Shown here piece by piece: positions 26,201 to 35,901 of a DNA stretch of 64,000 nucleotides (within the stretch, counting starts at the first letter, position 1; every line of letters starts with the position of its first letter). The notes beneath the pieces were generated by a model, which worked only from the letters and a program-made list of their open reading frames with translations, was not told where the DNA came from and searched no databases. Source of the stretch: Strigops habroptila (Eukaryota > Chordata > Aves > Psittaciformes > Psittacidae); contig NC_044277.2 of NCBI RefSeq assembly GCF_004027225.2, forward strand, positions 28,782,995 to 28,846,994. Direction: 5' to 3'. The position numbers and the translations under genes are program-made.

Positions 26201-27532
26201 TTTGAGTTTTGAGGAAAATGCACAGATTGAAATTCAGGCTCAGCTTTACGAACATAGCTGGGGGAAAGGTAGTTCTGTATTTTCTAGGGAGAGCCTATGT
26301 AAATCCTTTAAAAAGAAGACTTCTGTATTGCTTGATCATGTCTGGCTTGGACTTGGCAAGGGCGGTCTTAACTGGTGAATGTACCAGTTATGCTTGCTCT
26401 GTCTTCTGCTGAATGTCAAGAAGAAATAACCTTGAAGAAGGGATTGTCCCAATCCCGTTCAAAACCTGTCCCTCATAAGTTACTTTTGTTTTGGTCTAGT
26501 GGATACTGAAAAAGCTTTTAGCACATAAAAGGTGGAAAAACAGGGTAAAGGATTAGCTGGCCATGGCTGGGAGTGTTGGTTTGTGAAGCAGGCCTTTCTA
26601 GTACGGTGAATTGTTCGGTTTTAACTGCCTTTGCATTCGGATTTGAGACATTATACTGCTGCCAAAAGCCAGCACTGCTTATTTAAACTCACCTTCTTTT
26701 CCCCAGAGCAGTCATTGTCCAGCAAACCCAGGGCAGACACCTTTTCATGCCTCTCTATATGTAACAGTCTAGCTGTGGGACTCTGGCTCAAGATCTTGTC
26801 TCCACCTCTCTGAACTTCCTGTCCATCATGCATGTGCCTGCAGCTGGAGGGGATTTGACTTGATGATCTCAGTCACTTATATTCTGCAGTAAATTGGGGC
26901 CTTGGTCTCAATTGAATAGTACAAGTTTTAATTGGTAATTTTGGGGTTGAAATTTAAAGGGTTTTTTTTACTGAAAAACTATTAATGTGTATGACTGGAA
27001 TTATGTGCTGCTTCTGTGAATAATTTTTTGTTTATTTTCCATGTTTTTCTAGACAGAAAGAATTTACTTTCAAGTATTTTTACCAAAGGGAAACAAAGAG
27101 AAAAGCAAGCCCATGTTCTTTTGCAGTAAGTGGAGTATTGGCAAAGTAGTAGATTTTGCAGCTTCCTTAGCAAGCCTTAAAAATGACAACAACAAATCAA
27201 CATCCCAGGTAAATCAGTAATAATAATAAACATTTTCCAGGTTGTTGGATTTTGATTTTGTTTTGGTGGTGGTTTTTAACCATTTAGTCTCTCCCCCACC
27301 CAACTCCTTGCATCTAAACAGGCAAATCCTGATGTTAATTTCTGTGTTGTTTGTTTTACAGAAATTGAGATTATGCCACGCTGCCTCTGGAGAAGCCTTG
27401 CCGTTTGAGCACACATTGGAAACATGGCTATCTGATAAAGACTATCCATTGTACAATGGTGGAAATATAATTTTGGAGTATCTTAATAATGATGTTTTAT
27501 CTATAGAAGATATAGAGTCGTACTTTAATTAA
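14188..27532 (+). CDS. ZFAND1: AN1-type zinc finger protein 1
   Basis: ZFAND1 helps clear stress granules by recruiting the 26S proteasome and p97/VCP. Eight exons join in frame (14188-14242, 15351-15393, 17349-17388, 17754-17881, 17965-18056, 18859-18983, 27053-27208, 27362-27532), 810 nt, 269 residues; human has 268. Finger 1 has C10, C15, C25, C28, C33, H36, H42, C44. Finger 2 has C64, C69, C79, C82, C87, H90, H96, C98. Both keep the full C4-C9-C2-C4-C2-H5-H-C spacing. A basic linker follows (120-161), then a C-terminal ubiquitin-like domain ending in NNGGN-like YNGGNIILEYLN. The start MAELEVGQHC matches the family. Intron 5 has a GC donor. Intron 6 carries an antisense provirus. Expression is probably driven by the CpG island shared with CHMP4C. 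Confidence 0.97.
14243..15350 (+). other. ZFAND1 intron 1
   Basis: About 1.1 kb; the first part is still CpG-rich. Open frames at 14589-14939 and 14792-15043 have no recognisable family features. No repeat was recognised. Confidence 0.65.
15351..15393 (+). CDS. ZFAND1: ZFAND1 coding exon 2 (43-nt exon)
   Basis: Completes Asp19 and encodes FLPFVCDGCSGVF plus two bases of Cys33. The acceptor is TCCGTTTCAG and the donor GTAAGT. It carries C25 and C28. A CR1 copy starts only a few bases beyond the donor. Confidence 0.93.
15398..16610 (-). repeat. CR1 LINE, 5'-truncated, about 1.2 kb, antisense in ZFAND1 intron 2
   Basis: Read on the minus strand this is the end of CR1 ORF2 and its 3' tail. An open frame at 16047-15526 holds the CR1 reverse-transcriptase tail motifs YCVQFWVPQYKDMKALQ, RLRSYLIAVYNFPKGG and GNRMKLCQGKFRLDI. 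On the plus strand, GAGTCCAACTCCCTCC and the GTGACTGGCCACCAG stretch near 16360 are also CR1. It begins five bases past the exon 2 donor, so it is part of the early intron. Confidence 0.92.
16611..17348 (+). other. Remainder of ZFAND1 intron 2
   Basis: Follows the CR1 copy and holds an A run at about 16857-16870. Nothing else was recognised. The next intron (17389-17753) is likewise plain. Confidence 0.7.
17349..17388 (+). CDS. ZFAND1: ZFAND1 coding exon 3 (40-nt exon)
   Basis: Completes Cys33 and encodes LQHRSRDAHGCSE (residues 34-46), with zinc ligands H36, H42 and C44. The acceptor is TTTTGCCACAAAG, weaker than usual, and the donor GTAATC. The frame and family match fix both ends. Confidence 0.93.
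17754..17881 (+). CDS. ZFAND1: ZFAND1 coding exon 4
   Basis: 128 nt, residues 47-88 plus two bases of Arg89. It holds the first five ligands of the second AN1 finger (C64, C69, C79, C82, C87). The acceptor is AATACCTAG and the donor GTGAGC. Confidence 0.95.
17965..18056 (+). CDS. ZFAND1: ZFAND1 coding exon 5
   Basis: 92 nt, residues 89-119 plus one base of Asp120. It completes finger 2 (H90, H96, C98) and reads PRMAATQQLVKNII. The preceding intron is only 83 bp. The donor is GCAAGT, not GT. Confidence 0.94.
18057..18858 (+). other. ZFAND1 intron 5, GC-AG type
   Basis: The exon ends ATTATAG and the intron begins GCAAGT, apart from the C a perfect donor. The acceptor is GTTCTCAG. Joining here completes codon Asp120 and keeps the frame into DSKKSEEAKRKK. 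No alternative GT nearby gives a family-like join. About half of the intron is a sense CR1 copy. Confidence 0.85.
18280..18712 (+). repeat. CR1 LINE 3' fragment in ZFAND1 intron 5
   Basis: Typical CR1 end: GGCTGTTCAGCCTGGAGAAG, CAGGGGAGATTTAGGTTAG, AAGGAAGAAATTCTTTATTG, GGTGTAGTGGAAGGTGTCCC and a worn CCATTCTACGATTGTC tail. It lies in the same strand as the gene and ends about 145 bp before the exon 6 acceptor. Confidence 0.92.
18859..18983 (+). CDS. ZFAND1: ZFAND1 coding exon 6
   Basis: 125 nt, completing Asp120 and running to Gln161. It is a lysine-rich linker, then ATAAKVALMKLKMHACGDKS. The acceptor is GTTCTCAG and the donor GTCAGT. Confidence 0.95.
18984..19239 (+). other. Start of ZFAND1 intron 6, before the provirus
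   Basis: Unique-looking DNA. The provirus and its LTRs follow. The other non-viral part of the intron is 24258-27052. Confidence 0.6.
19240..20563 (-). repeat. 3' LTR of the intron 6 provirus, split by a nested LTR
   Basis: Parts 19240-19618 and 20184-20563 match 23518-24257 in order. Between them sits a different LTR with a 5-bp duplication of CAGGC. Without the insertion it is about 750 bp. The end carries a small extra stretch (AGGTCCAGAGAA) relative to the other LTR. Confidence 0.82.
19619..20183 (-). mobile_element. Nested solo LTR (ERVK-like avian family)
   Basis: 565 bp, starting TGTCGTGGTTTGAGCCCAG and ending CCAGGACA, so the ends are inverted TGTC/GACA. CAGGC flanks it on both sides (19614-19618 and 20184-20188). 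The sister LTR has a single CAGGC at 23894-23898, showing the empty site. The minus strand has a promoter-like order: GGTATTCCAT, then CCCAGTATACAAAC. The same family recurs at 53493. No internal retroviral sequence, so it is a solo LTR left by recombination. Confidence 0.9.
20637..22559 (-). pseudogene. Provirus env relic
   Basis: Minus-strand pieces in several frames look like a retroviral envelope gene. Surface-subunit pieces lie at 22559-22287, 22222-22001, 21999-21793 and 21537-21058. The last holds GWFWLCSTNAYK and WTGICTM, like gammaretroviral surface proteins. Further on, TCFYTNKS resembles the cysteine-rich part of the transmembrane subunit, followed by a hydrophobic anchor (about 20850-20760) and a short tail with stop TAG at 20639-20637, 74 bp from the LTR. 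Stops and frame changes between the pieces mean no working protein can be made. Confidence 0.75.
22640..22920 (-). pseudogene. Provirus integrase relic
   Basis: Minus-strand reading shows WQIDFARPLP then a stop, EHCGVAWVFQGP in one frame, and PQSNGTVKKWNG in another. These resemble the catalytic core of retroviral integrase, with a QIDF aspartate and a glutamate-region PQSNGTV motif in which the glutamate itself is lysine. Frame changes and stops leave it dead. Reverse transcriptase and protease were not recognised. Confidence 0.65.
22921..23517 (-). other. Provirus leader and unassigned internal part
   Basis: On the minus strand this follows the 5' LTR. A short frame runs from the LTR into it (WENPKKWLQPISHDPK), perhaps the leader and the start of gag. 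A primer-binding site could not be assigned with confidence. The rest (about 22950-23340) is A-rich on the minus strand and unrecognised. Confidence 0.45.
23518..24257 (-). repeat. 5' LTR of the intron 6 provirus
   Basis: About 740 bp from TGTCACCCAAC to GTACCAGTCACA on the plus strand. It corresponds over its whole length to 19240-20563 without the nested insertion. Transcription would run toward lower coordinates, opposite to ZFAND1. Confidence 0.82.
24258..27052 (+). other. Rest of ZFAND1 intron 6
   Basis: About 2.8 kb of AT-rich DNA with one CR1 fragment (25405-25720). Open frames at 24280-24654 and 26052-26378 show no family features. No other exon was needed to join exons 6 and 7. Confidence 0.7.
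25405..25720 (+). repeat. Degraded CR1 LINE fragment
   Basis: Resembles CR1 near AAAAGGACAGGGGGCAATGG, CAAGCTGCAACATGGGAAAT and GAGGGTGGTCAGACTTTGG, and ends CCTTTCTTATTCTATGATC. Inner parts are too changed to follow. Confidence 0.65.
27053..27208 (+). CDS. ZFAND1: ZFAND1 coding exon 7
   Basis: 156 nt, residues 162-213 in phase 0. It begins TERIYFQVFLPKGNKEKSKP, the start of the ubiquitin-like domain. The acceptor is TTTTTCTAG and the donor GTAAAT. It lies 8 kb from exon 6 because of the provirus-bearing intron. Confidence 0.95.
27362..27532 (+). CDS. ZFAND1: ZFAND1 coding exon 8 with stop
   Basis: 171 nt, residues 214-269 and TAA. It reads KLRLCHAASGEALPFEHTLE and later YNGGNIILEYLN, the most conserved part of the C-terminal domain. 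The acceptor is TTGTTTTACAG. Confidence 0.96.
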   Translation, partial: KLRLCHAASGEALPFEHTLETWLSDKDYPLYNGGNIILEYLNNDVLSIEDIESYFN

Positions 27533-30500
27533 TCAGTAAATTATCACAAACAAAAAAAGATTTATTTTTTTTTTTAAACACCCCCCCCCAAATGTGGTAT
27601 TCAACAAAACCAAGTCCAGTTTTATTGTAAAATCACTGGTATGCCAGAGTCTGTCCTCAGTAGTAAAGACACACTTTCCATCAATTTCTCAACTGACAGA
27701 AGAACTATGTCCTCAAAGGAAAATTAGTTATTAACTAATATCACAAATACTTTCTGTAAGAAATTCTTGCTTTATTTAGCTGTATCATGTCAATATCTTT
27801 CTTAAATTTTATATTTTGTGTAAATTATGGGTAAAATATGTATTAAAATCGATAAATAATGAAAATGTAAACTTGCAGTATATCAATTCTCTGAAGGAAA
27901 GAAACACGCTACACTATTGCAGCATCTTTTCTATATCTACAAGAACATATTTCATTGAGTTTGGCATCCAGCACTGTCCATGTCCCTGGTCCATGTTTTC
28001 TTCTCATAATAGCGTAACAACATTAGAAGGAAAGCTTTCTGAAGCAAAAGTAAATTCACACAGGTGTCTTGTGTTTGTAAGTCTCAGCATTATTTTGTGA
28101 TTAGGAGGGGGATAAAAAAAAGAGAACCTGAAATCATCCTTTTCTTATTCTTGTGTAGAAGAGGAAGAAATATGGTAAGAGAGGAAGAAATACAGCTCAA
28201 CTAGAAGCATAGCATTCCACAGCTTGCATTTTCATCCTGGCATTTCCAACCTTATGTATTGTTTTCTCTTCAGCAGTCTGCAGTATTGACTTACTAAGGT
28301 TTAAAGCTGTTGTTTACAGTGATTGTACATGAAGTTACGCCTCTGGGTGCATAAGTATAGAATTAGTGGATTTCTCAATTGTCAGTGTCTTGAAGGTGTT
28401 TGGTGGTAATGAAGAAGATTGTCCAGAATACCAGTAGGTGATATACGCCAGTTTTTGCATCTCTCTTGGTGGATTTCAAAGCTGGATTGTAAATTCAAAG
28501 CAAAGGTAGCAAGGAAGATCCATAAGATTACTTTTACAGCTGTTTTGAATTACTGCAACATAAACAATGTTGCACACAAATTTAGGGCCAGCACTTTCCT
28601 AACAATAAGTTCTGATGCATAACCAGGGAGCTTTACTTCATCCTTCTTGAATGGGCCTGTTACAACCTAAACTCATTCTGCAGTGGCCTTGACCCCATCT
28701 GTAAGCTGGGGTCTCTCTCTAAGAGCAGAACCCTTTCAAAACTGATGCCTCCAATTTTCTTTGTTTACAATTATTTAGTCAATGTTCTTCAGTTGGGAGG
28801 AGCTGGAAAGACAATCCTACAGTGACAGAAAGGACAGTGTATGAACAGGTGTAAACAGCAGTGGAAAGCACAAGCCTAAGCTCCATTTGAAAAGCTGTAG
28901 TACATTTCTGCTGCTCTGTGGTGCTGTTCAGTGTGAGTGAACTACCGAGGCAAACCTGGTCATCAGATACTAAACAGGTTAGCAAGATTTTTCAGCTGCA
29001 ATAAGGTGCAGCATGCAAGGTATGATCTAGTGGCTTGTGAATAGGGTGCAGTATTCAAAGTGGGAGAAATCTCTGCCTCCCCCAGCCTATCTCGCTGCTT
29101 GATCAGTGTGACTCACCTTTCAACACATTTTAAAACAGAAAGCTACCTTTCTTTTTCAGACATGGGGCACTTTCTTCAAGGCAGTGGTCTTCATGGGCTG
29201 TTCTCATATTTGCAAGGATGTTTGGCTTGTGTGTGCACTGTGACTTAACATACTCAGTTAATGCTTGGAGGCATAACTGGGCTGCAGGGAGACTGAATGC
29301 CTACATTGTTCAAAAATGTCAGTATGATACATTTCAGGGACATTGTCCTGCCATTGCAGGGAAGAAACTCTAAGGGGAGGACAGGAGATGTAAGACTAAG
29401 CTATATTGCTAGTAATGTGGAAATGGAGTTTTGCTTCGAAGAACTAACAGAAAGCAGAGAAGTGTACTCAGAGCAACAAGTGGAGGTGAACACTGCACCA
29501 CAGTCTGCTGGGCAGCCACAAATCTGGATCTGGTGTTTTGGTTCATTCAGTTATTGTGTTCACTAACTCTAAAAAAAATGGTCCAGGTTTTTCTCTAGTA
29601 CATGCTTGCCTAAAGGGAACCATTGTCCACTGGCTATAGCTAGATTCTGGTTCATTTGTACTGGTTTGAAAACAGCCATGCATGACATACCCATTCTAGG
29701 CACAGCTGCCATAAAAAAATACATCACAATGTAAGAAGAGTCTGCCTAGCATCTTTTTCAAAGGTACACTCCATTGGAAGAACACTAATGCTCAAGAAAA
29801 GCATCACAGATTTCAATACTATCATGTAGTATATATACCTTTAGATACAGCTTTTATAACAGGAGTATCTGTAGGATTATTATATATGTATTATTATATA
29901 CTGATTGAACTTGCATAAACCCCACAAACATCTCAGTAAGCATTCCCCTGTTAATTGTCTTCTTTTTCTTTACAGTACTCTTTACTGTAGGTGTAACATG
30001 ACCTAGATATTGATAAATTATTTTACTGGATGTGGTGTGGGTATCACACAAAGGAGGGTGCTTCTGGTTTCCATGAAGGAAAGGGTCTTCAGTGGCTAGA
30101 TATTTCAGAAATCCACTACCTGGAAGCAGGAAGCACACATGCGTTTCTCCACTTATCCCTCCAGCTGGTTGTCATCTCCCTTTCCAGTGCAAGAGGAACA
30201 GTTCCCTTTTCCCTTGTTATTTCTTTTCCTCCCTTTCCTCTGCAATTCTCTAGTCACCTTTCTTTGCATCTCAGGCTGCTCTGATAAGGAATATGCAGTA
30301 AGATGCCAACCATCATTGTAGCACAATGAAGTCAGGGAAGAGCCCCAAGCTGAACTTGTTCCTGCTGCTGTCATTGCAGAACCAAGCACAACTTCTGCTG
30401 CTACTGACCAGGGTAAATTTTTTCACCATAAAATCCTTTTTCTCTATTTATTCCCTTCCTTCTGCCCCTGAATTTTCTGCCCTAGCAGTTACAGGCAAAA

Positions 30501-32528
30501 TTATTAAAATAGCATTTGTTGTGGCTAGACGGAAAATAAAACTTGGGACGCAGGAAGTAAATCTTTGGGGAGATCTCAAAGGTTTTACCAGGAAGGTTGC
30601 TTTCATCACTTGCCAGTTATTGCTAAGGGCTAGCAGCCTGTAAATGGCAGTACAAATACAGCAGGTCACAGTTGATAAGACTCCAAAAAGTTTTCACATT
30701 CATCTTATTCCAGGAATGTGTCTGGGGTTGTATACAGAAGCTCATCCCACTTAGTTTTCAGAAACTGAGAAGCAAAACTAAGTTAAGCTAGTCTGACAGA
30801 AAAATAATTGAGGAGAGGTAAAAACTGTCCTAATCATCGACTCTAGGAACAGAAGCAGAAACTTTCCCAGAGCGCCAGTATCTTGCCTAGGCTAGAACTC
30901 ACATTTCAAATGTTTAACCTCTACCATATCTTTACCTAACATATACAATTTTTTGTTTTTATAAAGCTTGTTATCTTGGCACATTTTCATAGGGGAAATT
31001 AAACAACTCGATTTAGAAAAAAAAGCAAAAACAAACCAACAACTCAAAACACTGTGGAAAAGACATCAACATCTGAAACCGTTGTTAATTTTATGAGCTT
31101 GTGTTTAGAAGTGGCTGAACTGTTTAACTTCAAAGTGAATAAATAAAATGTTGAACTCACTTCTAGTAGATGCAAAGAAAATGTATGCAAAGTTACTTAA
31201 CTGACAAGAGGAATTTGTCAAAAGAAATATTTAATGATTTTATAATAAACAGTATTTTCATCCAAACTATTGAAATGGGTAAAAATATCAAGCTTTTTGG
31301 TTGTTATATCTGTATAGTAGTTTTAGAGAATGCACAAGGTCAAGACTTTGAAAACATTTTACCACTGAGAATGTTCTTGGTAGCAGCTCCTGGCCTTGTT
31401 CCAGTTCAAACACTGCTACAAAATCACTTGGCATTTGTGATATACCCAAACACAGTTTGGAAATGGTTACATTAACATCAAGAGCTCAATTTTGCTCGGA
31501 TAAGTGACCTGTTAAATCAGCTGCGCAATGCTGTAACAAATGAGAAATAATGCATCACACTAAAAAAGCAGGCAGTAATCTCTCATACTTTTATTTTCAT
31601 CAGTTTCCTTTTGTGTGTGTGTTTTAGAAAAGTATGTACCCTGGAGTGTCATCGGTCTGGTCTGAAGACCAGGTGATCAATAGACCACCTCTGTTCATCT
31701 CGCTTATCAGGTGTCACACACAAATACACCTCCTTGCAGCTCAATTCTCCTCGTAGTAGCTTCTTTCATTAAATACAAAATTTCCTTTCAGCTGGAATAG
31801 AAACCGTGGTTTGGATTGGGAAATTCTTACACTTTTGAGGAGAGAATTCCAGGCATTTACTTCTGCTGATTTTAGGATCAATGCAGAATTTGAAATCCCC
31901 TTATAGACCCTGTAAAACACTTGCTGTAATGTTAAGTGTGTTATTAATATCAAAGAAGCCATTTTCCATAATACTGGTGCAGTCCCATATAGCTTGTACT
32001 GAGGCATGTTTGGCAGCTTGCCTCAACAAAAGATGAACCACAGCTGAAGTGCCTCTTTCAATTGGCTGTATGCTTTTAGTATAACCTTGCAAAGAATGAC
32101 TTGCAAAATAATTAATAAAAACACATTTTGTCATCTCTGTGGTTCTTTAATGGCTGTGAATACTTTAAATAAAACAGGCTAATATGACTATTCCTGTTTA
32201 TGAAATGGGAAGTAGTAAACATGAAAGGGTGCAGTAACTTGTCTCACACAACAGCACTGCTGGGAATGGAAACCACACCATCACTGATGTGGAAAGGACA
32301 AAAGCACTACCATGTGGCCTTGGGCAAGTGCCTCACTGTGGGTTGGACTGGCATTGGGGGAAAGGGGTAAGGCTACTTCTTTTGGTGAGGTAGACATTTT
32401 ACACCAGCTTTAAGTCCTAAAGCAAACTACAACCCCTGTTTACAGTAGACCATCATTTTACATATGACAGTAAATTACATCACTTGCAATTTGTGAACAC
32501 AAGACATCACCTCAGTGTTCTACTTGAT
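27533..32528. other. ZFAND1 3' UTR and following intergenic DNA
   Basis: The 3' UTR begins here. The first plausible polyadenylation signal is ATTAAA at 27842-27847. The rest is AT-rich, with no recognisable gene. SLC10A5, present here in human as a single-exon gene of over 400 codons, has no matching open frame; the longest frames are about 100 codons and lack its membrane pattern. Confidence 0.6.
27842..27847 (+). terminator. ZFAND1: Possible ZFAND1 polyadenylation signal (ATTAAA)
   Basis: A common variant hexamer 310 bp past the stop codon. No AATAAA occurs nearer. It is a weak assignment, because such hexamers are frequent in AT-rich DNA. Confidence 0.35.
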
Positions 32529-32939
32529 GAAAGACAATAGGAGACCTTATAGTAGCATTCCAGGACCTAAAGGGGGCCTACGAGAAAGCTGGGGAGGGAT
32601 GTTTTACAAGGGCATGTAGTGATAGGACAAGGAGGAATGGCTTTAAACTGAAAGAGGGGAGATCTAGATCAGATATTAGGAAGAAGTTATTTTCCTGTGA
32701 GGGTGGTGAGACACTGGAACAGGCTGCCCTGAGAAGCTGTGGCTGCCCCATCCCTGGCAGCGTTCAAGCACGGACTGAACGGGACTTTGAGCAACCTGGT
32801 CTAGCGGAAGGTGTCCCTGCCCGTGGCAGGCACTGGCATTGGTGGAATTGGCTGTGTGGCCCATGGCAGGGAGGTTGGAACTAGATGATCTTTCAGGTCT
32901 CTTACAACCCAAACCATTCTATGATTCTATGATTCTACG
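32529..32939 (+). repeat. CR1 LINE 3' fragment, intergenic
   Basis: Shows GATGTTTTACAAGGGCATG, GGAATGGCTTTAAACTGAAA, GAGGGTGGTGAGACACTGG, and the tail CCATTCTATGATTCTATG plus another ATTCT unit. Typical 5'-truncated avian CR1. Confidence 0.93.
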
Positions 32940-33324
32940 AAAGACCATGAAAAAACAATGAAACTGTTTCAGTCAGTCTTGGAAAGGTTTTTTTCCTTCT
33001 GTATAACTTTAATCATAGTAATGTTGAAAATGTGTCATTTGTACGGTTTTGGTTTTTTTGTTTTGGTTTGGTTTGGTTTTTTTTATTTTCAAAAGTCCTT
33101 GTTTGAAAGCTATGCAGTTTTCTGGAAAACGCGTTTACTATACATTTAAAAAATATTAGTTGTCTGTGGTCACTGATTTGGTATTATTCTAATTGGCAGC
33201 AGGAGGGACTAGTGGGGGGCCTTCTCATGGGCCTTCATACTTTTTCCCACAAGTTGAGTAACATAGCCTCAACAGCAGTACCTTCAACAGCCAGAAGCCC
33301 TGGTAAACGGCAACCACGTGCTCC

Positions 33325-33846
33325 ATGGTGGTTTATACTGTGTTCAGTTCTGGGCCCCTCACTACAAGACAGACATTGAGGTGCTGGAGCAGGTCCAGAA
33401 AAGGGCAACGAAGCTGGTGAAGGGTCTGGAGAGTAAGTCCTATGAGGAGTGGCTGAGGGAGCCGGGGTTGTTTACTCTGGAGAAGGCTCAGGGGGGAACC
33501 TTACTGCTCTCTATAACTACCTGAAAGGAGGTTGTAGTGAGGTGGGGGTCGGTCTCTTTCCCCAAGTAACAAGTGGTAGGACAAGAGGTAATGGCCTCAA
33601 GTTGCACCAGGGGAGGTTTAGACTGGATATTAGGAAAAAATTCTTCACAGAAAGGGTGATCAGGGATTGGAACAGGCTGCCCAGGGAAGTGCTGGAATCA
33701 CCATCCCTGGAAGTGTTCACAAACCGTGTAGATGAGGCCCTTAGTGACATGGTTTAGCAGTGGTCTTGGCAGTGCTGGGGTAATGGTTGGACCTGGTGAT
33801 CTTGTAGGTCTTTCCAACCTAGCTGATTCTGCGATTCTGTGGGAGA
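33325..33846 (+). repeat. CR1 LINE 3' fragment just upstream of IMPA1
   Basis: About 520 bp with readable remnants of the reverse-transcriptase tail ([50 protein letters not shown]) and the 3' tail GCGATTCTGTG. Its frame is better kept than in the other copies. It ends about 100 bp before the IMPA1 CpG island. Confidence 0.93.
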
Positions 33847-33939
33847 GCATTTACAGTATATTCATCTTGACACGTCCAATTATTAAAAAGAAGCCGACAT
33901 TAAAGGCTGCTTTAGCCCCCCGACTGTAAGGCTGAGTGC

Positions 33940-34290
33940 CCAGGCTCTGAACCAACCCCACTGCCTGCGGCTACCTGCCCCGCCGCCGGGGCGCAGCCAC
34001 GCCCCCCTCCCGCGCAGGCGCAGCGGCGGCGGCAGGGCAGCGGGAGGAGGAGGCGGGGTCAGCGCTTCGCCCCTGGCGCTTGCGCGCCTCAGCGGCAGCG
34101 GGAACCGCGGCGGAGGGCAGCCGGGGTGAGCCTCCTTCCTTCTTTCGTCCCTCAGCCGCCATTTCGGGGTGCCGTGAGGGGGTTGCGCTGCTGTCCCGGG
34201 GAGCTGCGTGGCCCTGCCGTCGCTCGGGCCGGGCCACACGGCCATGGGGCGGGAGGTGCTCTCACCTCGGGCGGGCGGTGTGGGCCGATC
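33940..34290 (+). promoter_or_regulatory. IMPA1: IMPA1 CpG-island promoter and non-coding exon 1
   Basis: A short GC- and CpG-rich block in AT-rich surroundings. A likely untranslated first exon ends at 34125 (GGCAGCCGGG followed by donor GTGAGC). No TATA box is visible. The first coding exon lies 1.7 kb downstream, consistent with the human gene, whose exon 1 is non-coding. The exact start cannot be read. Confidence 0.75.
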
Positions 34291-35820
34291 TTCAACCTTT
34301 GCGGGCCAGGGTCCAAACCTCTATGTCGGGATCCAAACCTCTGTTATGAATGCGCGCCCTGAGTTTGTGGGGCGAACTAGTCACGGAGCATCCAGAGAAG
34401 ACAAAACTAAGCCTGGGGGCCCGAAAAGACTCTTCTGCTAGTCACTTTAGGCGCTGGTATTTATGCGTATTCTGCGGTTACTATTTTGGTGAGGTTTTAG
34501 GTGTAAATTACTTTTTTTTCCTTTGCTACATGAGTTTCTGTCGTTGTACTGGGTGTCGGTTTACTTAAGGTTCCACTAGTACTACCAGTCTTTTATGGAT
34601 AACTTAGTAACTTTATATAGAGCTGTTATACCCAGTTCTGTGTCCTGACAAGTTATGTCTGTTTTTATGTAACAACCTATAATTCAAAGGCTATGGCAAG
34701 AACGTTATCAGCAGAATTGAAGCGTCATACCCTTTGTATGTTACCTAGCTTTTCTAGCCACCTCTACCTGTTTAGGGCCAAGGCTGAAAGAGGCAACGAC
34801 CATTATTAGATCGGGGTGATTGGGCTGGGGACTCATGGGTGATGTTAATTGCACAGTGATTTTTATACGGTTTCAGTGCAGGAGGTTTTTATGATCATTT
34901 GTGTAATCTTTGTGAATCTGCAAGTGTTACAAAACAGTTATCCAGGTCATCACTTAAAGACTGAATGACTTAGGTAATAACCAGAAGGTTTTTGAAAGGG
35001 CTGGGGCTCAAGAATGAAACTTCCAAGAATGATTCAAAAATTACTTCCGCAATTCAAAAGACATTGATTTTGCCTCTGAATTGAATTGTGACATTGAGTG
35101 AATTTGTGGTCTGTTAATACTTAAGAACATAGAAGACACTTCTAAATGACTGTGGGATCTTGTAACTTTCTCATGTAGAATCAAAACCATTTCATATTTG
35201 TGTTTGGAATAAACCCCTAGAACAAAGCCTGGAGGACTAAAATACAGAAAGGATGGATTTTGGGTTTGAGATTCTAACTTTCTAATTTAAGATATTCGAA
35301 GTCATTTAAACCATGCTTAAAACATATAAAGCTGTATGTGAGCAGTCTTCTGCAATGAATTACAGTGAAGATTATAATATTTTTAATCAAATAGACCTTG
35401 AGCTGTACACTGTATTTGAGAATATGCTTGCGTGTACCCACACTACTGCTTTTCAGAGCCTTTATGTACATTGAAGCCAGTGTCTAAATGTGGAATCTTG
35501 TATATTCATGTATCTTTCAAGACTGAGGCTCTGTACTTGTTAGCATTTTTGTTTCACCTTTTTTGTTAACCACAAAATGTGGAGCAAAAAAAAAATCTGT
35601 TAAGTTATACTAAGCTTTTAATACTTTCTAAGTTTGGGTTGGTTTGGGTTGTTTGGTTTTTTTTTTTCAGAGTAAAACTAGAACAAAATTCCATATTCCA
35701 GCAAGGAAAAAACAGTGCAGTCCAAAACAGCAGGAGTAGCAAATGAGAATTTGCTAAAAAAAAAATAAAAAAAAAATCAGAAATAGCCATAATTTTTGTG
35801 TTAATCTTTCCTTTTGGTAG
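34291..35820 (+). other. IMPA1 intron 1
   Basis: AT-rich intron DNA between the promoter and the first coding exon, with T- and A-runs near 35660 and 35755. No repeat family was recognised. Confidence 0.7.
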
Positions 35821-35838
35821 GCTGTATATCTAAAAAAG

Positions 35839-35901
35839 ATGGCAGATCCTTGGCAAGAATGTATGGATTATGCAGTTGGCTTAGCAAGGAAAGCTGGGGA
35901 G
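35839..35901 (+). CDS. IMPA1: IMPA1 first coding exon
   Basis: Residues 1-21 ([20 protein letters not shown], then E). The exon itself begins at 35821 after acceptor TTTTGGTAG, so 18 bases of 5' UTR precede the ATG. Donor GTAAGT. Confidence 0.96.
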
